64,000 nucleotides of DNA from Chaenocephalus aceratus. Taxonomy: Eukaryota; Chordata; Actinopteri; Perciformes; Channichthyidae. Positions 11,736-24,622 of the stretch are shown piece after piece. The notes beneath the pieces are model-generated. The model was not told the DNA's origin. It ran no database searches and was given only the letters and a program-made list of their open reading frames with translations. The stretch spans positions 52,196 through 116,195 of the forward strand of contig JAMFTG010000325.1 in the NCBI GenBank assembly GCA_023974075.1. Direction: 5' to 3'. Every line of letters begins with the position of its first letter. Position 1 is the first letter of the stretch. Position numbers and translations under genes: made by a program.

Positions 11736-12248
11736 GGGTGGGTAGAAGGGGGTATCATGCACCCCCCTGAAATATACTTTTAATCAGCTTTTCTAGATTG
11801 AAAAAATTGTGTAGAAAACGATTAGCTATGTTAAAAAGTTGAACAATTTAATATTTCTCTGTCGGTGCAAAATACATCGTTCTTGGGACAAGACTGAAAT
11901 GCTATTTTCTTGTAATGGCGGCACTAATTGGCATAATAGCATGCCACAGACACATGTGATCACTTTAAGAATAGTTTTGTTGTGTTCCTTGACCCTCAAC
12001 ACATGGATCTGGATACCTTATTTGTTCAGTTATCTGCAATAATGGCTGAGGTATAGTGAAAGGTGTAAAAAGAGTGAAACTCGATTTTTAGGGTAAATAA
12101 ACACTAATTTGGGGAAAAAATATACGTGGGACAATTTTTCAACTTTTTAACATAGCTAATCGTTTTCTACACTTTTTTCAATCTAGAAAAGCTGATTAAA
12201 AGTATATTTCAGGGGGGTGCATGATACCCCTTTCTACCCACTAGACTA
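11736..12248. mobile_element. Short internally deleted version of a long-TIR DNA transposon
   Basis: The left arm from GGGTGGGTAGAAGGGGG to AAAAAGTTGAA (about 105 bp) is the inverse of the right arm ending CCCTTTCTACCCACTAG. After the left arm the sequence jumps to material corresponding to the inner right TIR of the 6.6-kb element at 13337-19961 (CTCTGTCGGTGCAAAATAC... to the right end). It is therefore a deletion derivative, with no coding capacity. TA dinucleotides flank both ends. Confidence 0.85.
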
Positions 12249-12388
12249 AAACCCTAACCCTAATCCTAACTTCACCCTAAAATTAATGATTCCCTTATGA
12301 GGACCTCCAATTTGTCCCCATAAGGGAGGCGAGTCCCCACACTTGACTATGTAAACAGATGTAGGTCCCCACAAGTATAGTAATGCTA

Positions 12389-12615
<227 letters not shown>

Positions 12616-12793
12616 ACTTGTTGGTTTGTTTCCCCATTTTTTTTTAAATAATGGAAAAGTTTATTCAACCCAATGCTTTACCATGTCCTCCAGTGTTTCT
12701 GAGCAGAGGAAAGTTCACTGTGGAAAACCCAAGTAGTGACATCACAGCCTCCAACGAAGAGATGAACGTGACTCTGTACCATGCTCCCACTTT

Positions 12794-13056
<263 letters not shown>

Positions 13057-13336
13057 CTTTGATGTGGAATGACATTTGGGTTTGTTTTCTCATGCAAGGA
13101 AGCAAATCATTTAAATAAATCGTAGGCCGACATTAAAACCATAATCATCTGTCACGTTACACGGAAAAGAGGATTGAATTGAGATCAATTAATTAGCTTA
13201 AGTTTTATAGGTGTTTCCAATATTTAAACCAATTTCTTTGGTAAAATGCAAAATCACTTCAGGGGACATTACATTGACTTACATGCATTTCCTGGAGACT
13301 AACCTTAACCATAACCAACACATGCCTAACCCTAAC

Positions 13337-13812
13337 TAGTCTAGTGGGTAGAAAGGGGTATCATGCAGCCCCCTGAAATATACTTTTAATCAGCTTTTCT
13401 AGATTGAAAAGTGTGTAGAAAACGATTAGCGATGTTAAAAAGTTGAAAAATTGTCCCACGTATATTTTTTTCCCCAAATTAGTGTTTATTTACCCTAAAA
13501 ATCGAGTTTCACTCTTTTTACACCTTTCACTATATCTCAGCCATTATTGCAGATAACTGAACAAATAAGGTATCCAGATCCATGTGTTGAGGGTCAAGGA
13601 ACACAATAAAACTATTCTTAAAGTGATCACATGTGTCTGTGGCTTGCTATTATGCCAATTAGTGCCGCCATAACAAGAAAATAGCATTTCAGTCTTGTCC
13701 CAAGAACGATGTATTTTGCACCAACACAGAAATATTCTTATAATCAGTGTTTCCTAAGTGGAAAAAGTATGTAGAAAATGATGAGCTATGTTAAAATGTT
13801 GTCTGGATGTCC
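13337..13812 (+). repeat. Left terminal inverted repeat of the long-TIR transposon
   Basis: Pairs with the interrupted right arm. It contains the GTATCCAGATCCATGTGTTG and AAGTGATCACATGTGTCTG blocks, which recur in diverged form at 13900-13985. Confidence 0.85.
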
Positions 13813-14179
13813 CACATGTATTTTTTTATGCAAATTAGAGTCACAATTGCTAAAAATGGAATTTTCCCACTTTTCACTCCATCTCAGCCAATATTGCAGA
13901 TACATGAACAGATAAGGTATCCAGATCCATGTGTTGAGGGTCAAAGATCACAATAAAACTATTCCCAAAGTGATCACATGTATCTGTGGCATGCTATGCA
14001 AATTTAGAGACGCCAATATTGCAGTACAGTAAGTGAACACATAAGGTGTCCAGACAGATGCTGTGTATTTAACCAATATTTATTTGTTTTGTACTAGCCT
14101 ACAGCAAGGGTCAAACATCATAATATAAGTATTGATGTGACTACTCTTTCCCATTCCAGATAAGCAGTCAAGGTTTGGC

Positions 14180-15990
14180 TCTCCACTATCTGATTAATAC
14201 TCAATCATCGTTTTCAATGCTCTCATCAGAGTCCTCTTCGTCTTCCTGTTCACGCTCTGTCGTGTCCAGGAGATCAACCAGGGAGGTTGGCAGGACAGGA
14301 CCACACCGGTCTCAACACTCCATCAGTCCTCATCCATCCCTGCTCCTCATCATAGGGGTTTGGGTTTTATAAAATGGATTCATCCGCTCGCTTGTACAGG
14401 GCGACGCGATGAACACTGAAGACTCACGACTCTCTCCATATATCAGACAGGTGCATTGCTCCAACTGCTTCAGCACCTCAGGCTTGACATTCCAGTTGTC
14501 GCCGAGTCGACTGAACGCCCTGTGAAACTTCGGGTTCTTCTCCAGCTTCTTCAAGGGCCCCACCTTCCCCTTCCCTTTGAAGGCACTGGTGCAGTCTTCT
14601 CCGCTGAACACATGGAATCCAAGAAGTGTGGCACAGTAGTCTTCTCCCAGGGACTCTGCGAGCTCAGAGAGGTTGAGAAGTTGTCTGACCCCGTATCCAG
14701 GTATATAGTCAGCCTGATGGCATGAGCGTGGTAAAGAAGAATCACAAAGATATCTGTGTCAGGTGTTCAGACGACAGCATTCTTGTACCCAAGGGCAGCT
14801 GTGTCATTCTCTGCTGGCGGTGTGAATGATGAGCCATCATTAAACTTTGGGTCGAGTGAAGTGCAAGGGTGGGAGTGTTTCTGGTGTGTTGACTTTCAGG
14901 CTACGCTGTTGCGACTTGTCGATGACGGGTAGCATTCGGACCTTGTTCCTCTCAAACCCAGGCTTGACCTCCTGGACCATGATTCCCCCAGCACTGTTGC
15001 TGCCGTGCACACTGGGCGTGGTTTTATTCACATTGTCCCACTCACAGTGGAATACCAGGTTTCCCTCTCCTATCACAATTGCGGGTGTCCGATCGGATGA
15101 GACTTTGTCCAGGACCTTTGCGTGGGCAGTTTCCAAATCCGTAGCGCTCAGAGTGGCCAAGCCCGTGTAATATTGCGGTGAGCTGCTTGCTTCTGAACAA
15201 GTGCCTGCCAGTCACACAGAGTAGAATGTGTTTTGGTAACTTCCATTCTCTCTCTGACACGGCGCAGTTCTTGCCCAATGGAGAATACCAGGCGCTTCAT
15301 CTTTTCATTCGTCTTCCTTGTCAGCCATAACCATGCTGAGCAACCGGACGAGGTCTGTGGGTAGGAGGTTTCCAGGAGTGAGCTCCATGTCGTCAGCTGT
15401 AGGTCTGTGGACGCTCTGAAAGCCTGCAGAATATTCTGGCGGAGTAGAGGAGCAACGTGTTTGTACTTGTCTGCGGTTCCGAGAGTGTAAGCTCGTGCAA
15501 CGGCATTCGATACCGTGATTTTCAAGCTGTCCACCAGCCAGAAAGAAATGGCATCGTCGTTGTCGTGGGCAACTCTCGTAAACTGGATATGCTCCTAGAT
15601 TGGATCTTTCTGTAGCCGTTTCAGGAGTTTCTCGTACCCATTCAATTTAAGCTCTTCCACATACAGCAAGCGCGAGGAAGAAGCTGTAGGACCCCAATTT
15701 GCTCGACTACATGAGTTCCAATGTGTTCCAGTACTGGAACAAATGCCTTTTCGTGGGAGGCTGACATGAAAGCTCGGTTGGTATTCTCAGCTCCTGCTTT
15801 AAGAATACTGCTGCGCTCGTAGTTGCTAATGCTAAGCGGAAAGATTTAAAGCACGACTGATGGCGTTTAGCCTCACAAGCAAAGAGGCCTTTGTCCTTCA
15901 CTTGTCTTTGAAGTCAAACTAGACCCATATTCTCAGCCCGTGACTCTATTTGCTCCCATGCATTTTCTTTGTTCTTATGAGATGGGAAGT
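14180..15990 (-). pseudogene. Decayed transposon protein, unidentified (GKGKVGPL / WDNVN motifs)
   Basis: At least four minus-strand open pieces read toward lower coordinates: 15901-15707, 15534-15148, 15160-14840 and 14611-14330. They carry KHILLCVTGRHLFRSKQLT, TGLATLSATDLETAHAKVLD, VFHCEWDNVNKTTPSVHG.NSAGGIMVQE and DCTSAFKGKGKVGPLKKLEK. Frames shift between pieces and several stops occur, so this is a remnant of a protein of well over 500 residues. The blocks resemble large uncharacterised proteins I recall from fish and cnidarian genomes, where they look transposon-linked. I cannot name the superfamily; Academ- or KDZ-type are guesses only. The piece order suggests that the gene began near the right TIR. 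Confidence 0.6.
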
Positions 15991-16014
15991 ATTCAGGTCT
16001 CTCAGTTTCCAGAC

Positions 16015-16268
16015 AACATTTTAACATAGCTCATCATTTTCTACATACTTTTTCCACTTAGGAAACACTGATTATAAGAATATTTCTCTGTCGGTGCAAA
16101 ATACATCGTTCTTGGGACAAGACTGAAATGCTATTTTCTTGTAATGGCGGCACTAATTAGCATAATAGCATGCCACAGACACATGTGATCACTTTAAGAA
16201 TAGTTTTGTTGTGTTCCTTGGCCCTCAACACATGGATCTGGATACCTTATTTGTTCAGTTATCTGCAA
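16015..16268 (-). repeat. Right TIR of the long-TIR transposon, inner part
   Basis: Reverse complement of about 13560-13812. It is continuous with 19770-19961 once the LINE is removed: the short version at 12036-12045 reads TGCAATAATGGCTGAG across the join. Confidence 0.85.
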
Positions 16269-16519
16269 TAAGAACGTCCTAAAAAAATCAATCAAAACTA
16301 AATTAAGCCATGACAGGCATCACTTTGCTATGCTGAGGAACAAAGTCATTAAGAAGTTACGGAAGGCTAAGGCAGACTTCTTCTTGACTATAATAGACAA
16401 GGCAGGGGGTAATTCCAAAATGATCTGGAAACAGTTCAAACTATTCACTGGAAATAAATATAAGGAAAGAAAACAGCTTGAACTTAAAGAAAATGGAAAG
16501 TTTATAAACAATCCAGCTG

Positions 16520-17503
16520 TAGGGGTGTAACGGTATATCCGTATTCGTCCCGTACCGTCACGGTTCGGACGTCACGGTTCGGACGTCACGGTTCGGCACA
16601 TGCAGTCACACGGCGAATACTCCTTTTTTTTACGAGTGGGAAAAAAGTCTGTAATTCAGGGCAGCATCCACTTCACTATTTATAATCCAGGGGGCGGTAT
16701 TGCGCCTAAAAGCTGTTTGCCAGCCGCCCTTAAACAACAAATGAAGAACAAGAAGAAACACAACAACAAAACGAACTAAATACAAGAAGAAGAAAAGTTA
16801 GTATGGCGATTTCAGATAACACACAGGAGCTAGAACCCACCTGCTTCTTTTAAACCAGCTGTGTGGGAACATTTCGGGTTCCCTGTGGACTACAATAACG
16901 ATGAAGTGTGCGAGTGGTGGATCTGACGAGGACGGTGTGTCGGCGTTGTTCGATAGCGGTGCGGTATGCTAATGGCAACACACGCCAAACATGCTAAATC
17001 ACATCAGAACCCAGATTTGCCAATCACGGAGCCCGGCAAAAGACAACAGCAGTTCAACAGCTGATCCCCGCTGTTTTGAAGAAGCCAAAAGGCATGAGAG
17101 CCGAGAGACCTACAATAAATAATGGAAGCTTTTGGCATATGTTTTTCAACGACTTTGCGCTCTTGAAACACTTTCTTATTATTTATGATTGCAAGACATT
17201 CTTTTAAGTTTTACAGCTTGATGAAACCTTTTTGTTTGACATCAGCCATTATAGATAATATGGCCATCTGAGTGTGTGTGGTTTGTTTTTAACTGTTTAA
17301 TACAGTTAATTATTCAAAATGTCAGAGTTCCTTATTTTTAAACTGAAACTTGCTCTACTGTTCAAAAATAAATAACAACAAACCTGGAATTATGCATTTT
17401 GGACTTTTTTTTGCTTTTTCTTGTTGTACCGAACCGTACCGAACCGTGACCCCAAACCGAGGTACGAACCGAACCGTGACTTCTGTGAACCGTTACACCT
17501 CTA
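16520..17503. mobile_element. hAT element, non-autonomous, perfect 8-bp TSD
   Basis: The TIR TAGGGGTGTAACGGT is mirrored by ACCGTTACACCTCTA. The target duplication TCCAGCTG lies at 16512-16519 and 17504-17511. Inside, KPAVWEHFGFPVDYN (about 16850-16900) is the start of a BED-type zinc finger as in hAT transposases, truncated by stops. It lies inside the LINE. Confidence 0.9.
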
Positions 17504-18146
17504 TCCAGCTGACATAGCTGAAGTTTTAAACCACTACTTCATTGATTCTGTTGCAACCATTGCACAGTGTTTCTCAACTGACTGCACACATTGTTGTTAT
17601 GTTAATACAATTGAGCCGGCTTTCAGCATAAGAAATATCACTGAATCTGAAGTACAAAAGTGATTGGATCACTTAAAGCATCGAGAACAGAGGATATACT
17701 TGGCATGGACATGGTTATGCTAAAAGATCACAACACTTTCTAATCCTATTGCCACAATGATTAACCTCTCCTTGTGTTTGGAAGCCAGCTGTAGTTATCC
17801 CAATATTTAAAAGTGGAGACCCCATGTCTTCCTGTAACTACAGGCCAATTAGTATCCTTCCTACAGTGTCAAAGGTTGCTGAGAAACTTGTGTCTGAGCA
17901 AATCATTGAGCATTTAAACACCAGTACATTTTCTCTGCATCCAATGCAATTTGGCTTTAGGGCAAAATACTCAACAGAGAACGCCAACTGTTTTTTCACA
18001 GAACAAATCAAATCAAAAATGGATAGAGGTGGTGTTGTAGGAGCTGTGTTTCTTGACCTAAAAAAGGCTTTTGACACTGTTAATCATAAAATACTCATAT
18101 CTAACCAGTTTTAACTTTTCTTCACAAACACTTAGATGGTTAGAAT

Positions 18147-18472
18147 TAGGGCTGTGCAATTAATCGTATTTTAATCGCGATTACGATGTTGGCTTGCAAC
18201 GATTACGAAAACAACGTAATCGAAATAAAACGATTATTATTTTTATTTAAAAAAAAAAAAGAAGGAATTATTATTTTATTTTTTTATTGTTTTTTCAGTT
18301 GAATTATACTTACAGTTCAGGTTAATCAACTCTTAAAAACATACGGTTCACTTTTTTATTTCAATAAATGGATGTTTTCAAAGTAAATGGATAATCGTTT
18401 TTAATAATCGTGATATCAATTATTGACCAAAATAATCGTGATAATGATTTTTGCCATAATCGCCCAGCCCTA
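18147..18472. mobile_element. hAT MITE, perfect 8-bp TSD
   Basis: TAGGGCTGTGCAATTAATCG at the left and CGCCCAGCCCTA at the right, with GTTAGAAT duplicated at 18139-18146 and 18473-18480. It interrupts the LINE RT between motif A and motif B. Confidence 0.92.
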
Positions 18473-19769
18473 GTTAGAATCATATTTGTTTAACCGATCT
18501 CAGTATGTGAGAGTTCAAAATCATGAATCTGCTGACCTTCATCTTTCGACAGGGGTCCCACAAGGTTCAATCCTGGGACCATTACTATTTTCGCTCTATA
18601 TAAATGATTTACCATCTGTATGTCCTGACGCAAACATCCAAATGTATGCAGATGACACTGTAATATATGTACATGGAAGCAATATGACACAAGTGGCTAA
18701 TGAACTGACAAACACCATGGTTCATGTAACAGCTTGGTTGGAACACTGCTGTTTGCAACTAAATATTTGTAAAACTGTATGCATCTTCTTCACCAAAACA
18801 AAGTCCTCTTGTGTTGCGCCAGATGTTTTTGTATCAGGGGAGAGGCTACAGGTGGTGTCACAATACAAATACCTTGGAGTCATGATTGATTCAACACTCA
18901 ATTTCAAGGCTCAGGTTAAAAAAATATGTAATAGGGTCAAATTCAGTCTGTCGAATTTTAGGTTCACTTGAGATTATTTGTCAATCGAGGCATCTCTGAT
19001 GTACACACACTCTATGGTTCTCTCACACATCACCTACTGTTTAACTACCTGGTCACATGCCAGGACAACAACATTAAAACCACTGGAGTCATTGTACAAA
19101 CAAACACTCAAAATACTGGACAACAAATCTGTTTTTTCGCATCACTGCCCAATACTCCAAAAATACAACTTGCTAAGCTGGGAAAACCTCATTAAACAAA
19201 TGCTTGCCTTTTTACAAGATTGTCAACGGCCTTACCTCACCTCCTCCTAGACAGTTTATTAACATACGCACAACTGCAACGAGGGTAACAAGAGGTGCAG
19301 CGAGAGGAGATTGCATTATTCCACTCAGATAAAGTTATTTCAGTCGGTCTTCATTTTCTGTTAAAGCTGCTCAGCGATGGAACTCGATCCCACCTCCAAT
19401 CAGAGACCAGACCACATTCACTTTATTTAAATCCCAACTCAAAACCTGGTGAGTGAGGAATCAGCTCTGCCCACACTGACCCAATCTGCTGCTCCTTACA
19501 GCCCACTGCCTGTGTTTTAACATGTTCTTTTGTTTTGTTTTAATGTTCTGTATTTTAAATTGTTTTATTTAAGTATCCCAGTAATGACTGTTGCTTGTTT
19601 TAAATGTATTGTATTTACTTGTTTAAAATGAAATGTGTTTTAGGTTGACTTTTAAAATCTGTCCAGGGACTACAGGTGAAAAATAGCCTCTTGGCTAACT
19701 CTGGCACGTTTACAGAAATGTTCATTAATGTGCACTGTCCCTGATAAATAAATGAATAAATAAAATAAA

Positions 19770-19961
19770 TAATGGCTGAGATATAGTGAAAGGTGTAAAA
19801 AAAAGAGTGAAACACTAATTTGGGGAAAAAATATACGTGGGACAATTTTTCAACTTTTTAACATCGCTAATCGTTTTCTACACAATTTTTTCAATCTAGA
19901 AAAGCTGATTAAAAGTATATTTCAGGGGGGTGCATGATACCCCTTTCTACCCACTAGACTA
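19770..19961 (-). repeat. Right TIR of the long-TIR transposon, outer part
   Basis: Reverse complement of the left end from 13337 to about 13540, including CCCCAAATTAGTGTTT and the ATCATGCA.CCCCCTGAAATAT block. Confidence 0.88.
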
Positions 19962-20139
19962 AACCCTAACCCTTAACGTTACCCTTACCCTAACCAAGTC
20001 TTCACCCTAAAATTAATGATTCCCCTTATGGGGACCTCCAATTTGTCCCCATAAGGGAGGCGGGTCCCCACACGTGACTGTGTAAACAGATTTAGGTCCC
20101 CACAAGGTCCCCACAAGTATAGTATGTCCCCACAAGTAT

Positions 20140-20511
20140 AGTATGTTGCAAATGTATCATCTTTTCGATTTACACACGGCATCTATTGCACGTCTGTCCG
20201 TCCTGGGAGAGGGATCCTTCCTCTGCTGCTCTCCCTGAGGTTTCTCCCATGTTCCCTTTAGACTGGGTTTTCTCTGGAAGTGTTTCCTTGTACGATGTGA
20301 GGGTCTAAGGACAGAGGGTCTAAGGACAGAGGGTCTGAGGACAGAGGGTGTAAGGACAGAGGGTCTGAGGACAGAGGGTCTAAGGACAGAGGGTCTAAGG
20401 ACAGAGGGTGTCGTATCGTCATACTGATATTCTGTTCACACTGTGAAGTCCACTGAGACAAATGTAACATTTGTGATATTGGGCTATATAAATAAACATT
20501 GATTGATAGTA
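20140..20511 (+). repeat. LINE 3'-tail insertion in duplication unit 2
   Basis: GGGAGAGGGATCCTTCCTC, TTTCTCCCATGTTCCC and GGGCTATATAAATAAACATTGATTGAT are typical of fish LINE 3' regions. ATAGTA flanks both sides. The insertion is absent from unit 1, so it arrived after the duplication. Confidence 0.65.
20304..20412. repeat. Short tandem repeat, 17-bp unit, 6-7 copies
   Basis: The unit GAGGGTCTAAGGACAGA repeats with TAA/TGA and CT/GT variants, inside the LINE tail. Confidence 0.85.
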
Positions 20512-20761
20512 ATGCTAGGACACACACACACACCCACACACACACGCATACGCACACGCACACCACTTGTTGGTTTGTTTCCCCATTTTTTTTAAATAAT
20601 GGAAACGTTTATTCAACCCAATGCTTCACCATGTCCTCCAGTGTCTCTGAGCAGAGGAAAGTTCACTGTGGAAAACCCAAGTAGTGACATCACAGCCTCC
20701 AACGAAGAGATGAACGTGACTCTGTACCATGCTCCCACTTGCACGCACCAGACACACACCA

Positions 20762-21970
<1,209 letters not shown>

Positions 21971-22180
21971 CTTTAACAGCTTTGATGTGGAATTACATTT
22001 GGGTTTGTTTTCTCATGCAAGGAAGCAAATCATTTAAATAAATCGTAGGCCGACATTAAAGCCGTAATCATCTGTCACGGAAAAGAGGACTGAATTGAGA
22101 TAAATTAATTAGCTTAAGTTTTATAGGCGTTTCCAATATTTAAACCAATTGATTTGGTAAATTGCAAATTGACACATATT

Positions 22181-22873
22181 AGATATTGGGATTAGCCTAA
22201 AAGCAATTCAAAATGCCGATGGCATCTGATGAATGAGTTCAAACTGTGAAGTAACACAATGAGAACTTATTGAAAGGACTTTTAGAACCAGCACGCCCTC
22301 TGGCGGCCACACATGGTAATACAGTCACCTCAACATTTAACATTACACACTTGATTTAAATAGTTCACTGCTTTGACATTATTTAGTTTAAATATAATAA
22401 CTGTGCTCAAATGTGTCAGTTTGCCTTTTTTGGTTCCTGGTTCAGCAACATGTGGGGATACTAAATATTGGAAGCAGCCAATTGGGCCAAACCATGTATA
22501 TTGTACTTTTATAAAACGGACTAGTCAAATCAAGCAATCTGATTGGTTCTTAGCCGTGATATACTGAGCGTATACCACGGGTAGAATTGTAAGTTACTTT
22601 TCACAACAAGTCAGTATCCCTCCGCGTCTGAGAAAAACCCCTTAGCTGTGATATAATGAGCATATACCACGGCCTGTCGTGAGCTATTGCTTAAATATAA
22701 GTATTAGATAACAGAACTCGGCCTACAGTACTTTTCATACAGCGCCCATACACTGTGGCGCCTCTAACTGTAATTTTAATAATAATAATTTCATTTGTAA
22801 TGAAACACACGTTTTGTTTATCATTTGTAAATGGATGCATTTAATCTTACATGTACACCTCGCACGCCTAGCC
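22181..22873. other. No gene; short duplicated GTGATATA..TACCACGG motif
   Basis: AGCCGTGATATACTGAGCG and AGCTGTGATATAATGAGCA, each followed by TATACCACGG, occur near 22551 and 22644. They look like part of a common fish TIR-type repeat. Nothing else is recognised. Confidence 0.4.
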
Positions 22874-23063
22874 CAGGGGTCTGCAACCTTTTGACCAAAA
22901 GAGCCATTTTGCTCCTTTTTCCAAAACATTTTTTTGTCTGGAGCCGCAAAACATATTTCATAGTTTTTTATTGTTATATCAGACAAAAACTACATTTATT
23001 AGGCTATTTATTACATGATATAAAACTGTTAACCTCGAATAAGAAACAAATAACTCTTATAAG

Positions 23064-24093
23064 ACTATGCTCCAATTCAAACACTGAGTAAGTGCATTGA
23101 ACAAATCAATGACTGGATGTGTCAGAACTTTCTCCAATTAAACAAAGATAAAACTGAGGTAATGGTTTTTGGAGCCAAGGCAGAACGTATAAAAGTTAGC
23201 GCTGAGCTTCAGTCTGCAATGTTCAAACCAACAGATAAAGCCAGAAATCTAGGTGTAGTCATGGACTCTGACCTGAGTTTCAACAGTCACATTAAAACAG
23301 TTACTAAACCAGCCTACTATCACCTAAAGAACATATCTAGGATTAAAAGACTAATGTCACAGCAGGATTTGGAAAAACTTGTCCATGCCTTTATCTTCAG
23401 TAGACTGGACTACTGCAATGGTGTCTTCACAGGTCTCACTAAAAAATCTATTAGAAAGCTGCAGCTGATTCAGAACGCCGCTGCTCGAGTCCTCACTGAC
23501 ACTAAGAAAGTGGACCACATCACTCCTGCTCTGAAGTCTCTACACTGGCTTCCTGTGTGTCAAAGAATAGATTTCTAAATACTGCTGCTGGTTTATAAAG
23601 CACTGAATAGTTTAGGCCCAAAATACATTACTGACCTCCTGCTAAACTATGAACCATCCAGATCTCTCAGGTCTTCAGGGACTGGTCAGCTTTCTGTCCC
23701 CAGAGTCAGAACTAAACATGGTAAAGCAGCGTTCAGTTATTATGCTCCAAATATCTGGAACAAACTCCCAGAAACCTGCAGGTCCGCTGCAACTCTGACT
23801 ACTTTTAAATCCAGGCTGAAGACTTTTCTTTTTGTCGCTGCTTTTATTTGAACTATTCATATCTTAAACTGCACTGTAACTTTTATCCATGTACTTTTTC
23901 TTGTAATGTTTAATTGAACTATTTATATTTTAGACTGCACTGTAACTTTTATCCATGTATTTTTTTCTTAATGTTTATTTGATTAGCTTTTCTTTTTTAA
24001 TGCTTAATGTCTTTCATTTTTTTTTTTTGTGTAAAGCACTTTGAATTGCCTTGCGTTGAAAAGTGCTCTATAAATAAACTTGCCTTGCCTTGC
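23064..24093 (+). mobile_element. L2-type LINE 3' part, 8-bp TSD
   Basis: Flanked by CTTATAAG at 23056-23063 and 24094-24101. It ends TGTAAAGCACTTTGAATTG...CTTGCCTTGC, a typical L2-like tail. An open piece at 23117-23578 (153 codons) reads FLQLNKDKTEVMVFG, ...ISRIKRLMSQQDLEKLVHAF.. and LDYCNGVFTGL, the thumb and C-terminal part of RT. A TAA stop ends it, and the remainder (LLLVYKALNSLGPKYITDLL, FSYYAPNIWNKLP) continues downstream. Confidence 0.88.
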
Positions 24094-24248
24094 CTTATAA
24101 GGAGAATTACAAATAATACACAGGCCTACTTTAAAATAAATTAAACGCAGCACTTGGGGAGTCCTCTGCACATTTGAAGGAAACAAAATATTATTAAAAT
24201 GGGCCCACTTTGAAATAAATAAAACATATAGCTGCACCCGAAACAGAG

Positions 24249-24622
24249 TTAAAGGTAGGGTAGGTAAGAATGGAGAAACCAGCTCGAGTGCGCTAGAATT
24301 AGAAAATACACAGCTGGAAAAAATCTGCCACTTCCTCACAGAGCCCCTCCTCCAACACACACGGACGTGCACATGACCAATGAGGGCACGAGATAAGTTT
24401 GTGCCCAGGTGGAAGGCTGACAGGCAGGTAGGCCGTCCAGGTACTTTAGCCGGGCCGGCTCAGATGATTGGTCGTGCTTTTTACAGCGCTACGGCTTCCA
24501 GAGATTAATTTGTGTATGTATTTATTGTCAAAGCATTTAATATATTCATTGCTATCGGGACGTTAAGAGCATTCCATGGAATATAACAAGTGTTTTCTGA
24601 AATAAATTACATACCTCATTGA
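24249..24622. mobile_element. TIR element, TTAAAGGTAGGGTAGGTAAG family, copy 1
   Basis: Closely similar along its length to 52826-53212 (blocks GAGCCCCTCCTCCAACACAC and CATGACCAATGAGGGCACG). The right TIR is degraded here (ATTACATACC). Confidence 0.75.

Larger units (their letters stand above)
16330..18965 (+). pseudogene. LINE reverse transcriptase, broken
   Basis: The pieces in order are 16330-16519 (N-terminal part of RT), 17512-17660, 17824-18114 and 18486-18971. Recognisable RT blocks are CNYRPISILPTVSKVAEKLV, FLDLKKAFDTVNH (catalytic Asp), STGVPQGSILGPLLF and MYADDTVIY (YADD catalytic box), then the YLGVMID thumb. Non-LTR RT of the L2/CR1 group is the best fit. Stops and frame changes between pieces and the two insertions make it inactive. 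A C-terminal extension is readable in other frames to about 19450. Confidence 0.8.
16269..19769 (+). mobile_element. L2/CR1-like LINE inserted in the right TIR
   Basis: It is inserted between TCTGCAAT and AATGGCTGAG, which are adjacent in the short transposon copy. It ends in an (ATAAATGA)-type tail near 19742-19769. The coding part is plus-strand and split by two hAT-type insertions (16520-17503 and 18147-18472). The 5' end is truncated, as is usual for LINEs. Confidence 0.8.
13337..19961. mobile_element. Long-TIR DNA transposon (about 6.6 kb with nested insertions), unclassified superfamily
   Basis: The left end TAGTCTAGTGGGTAGAAAGG is mirrored by the right end CCTTTCTACCCACTAGAC. The inverted similarity continues for about 460 bp (13337-13812 against 19961-19770 plus 16268-16015, the right arm being interrupted by a LINE). 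Inside the left arm a diverged second copy of the TIR sequence follows (about 13740-14030), giving subterminal direct repeats. Flanking TA suggests a 2-bp target duplication. The interior (14180-15990) holds decayed minus-strand coding sequence. Not assigned to a known superfamily. Confidence 0.8.
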
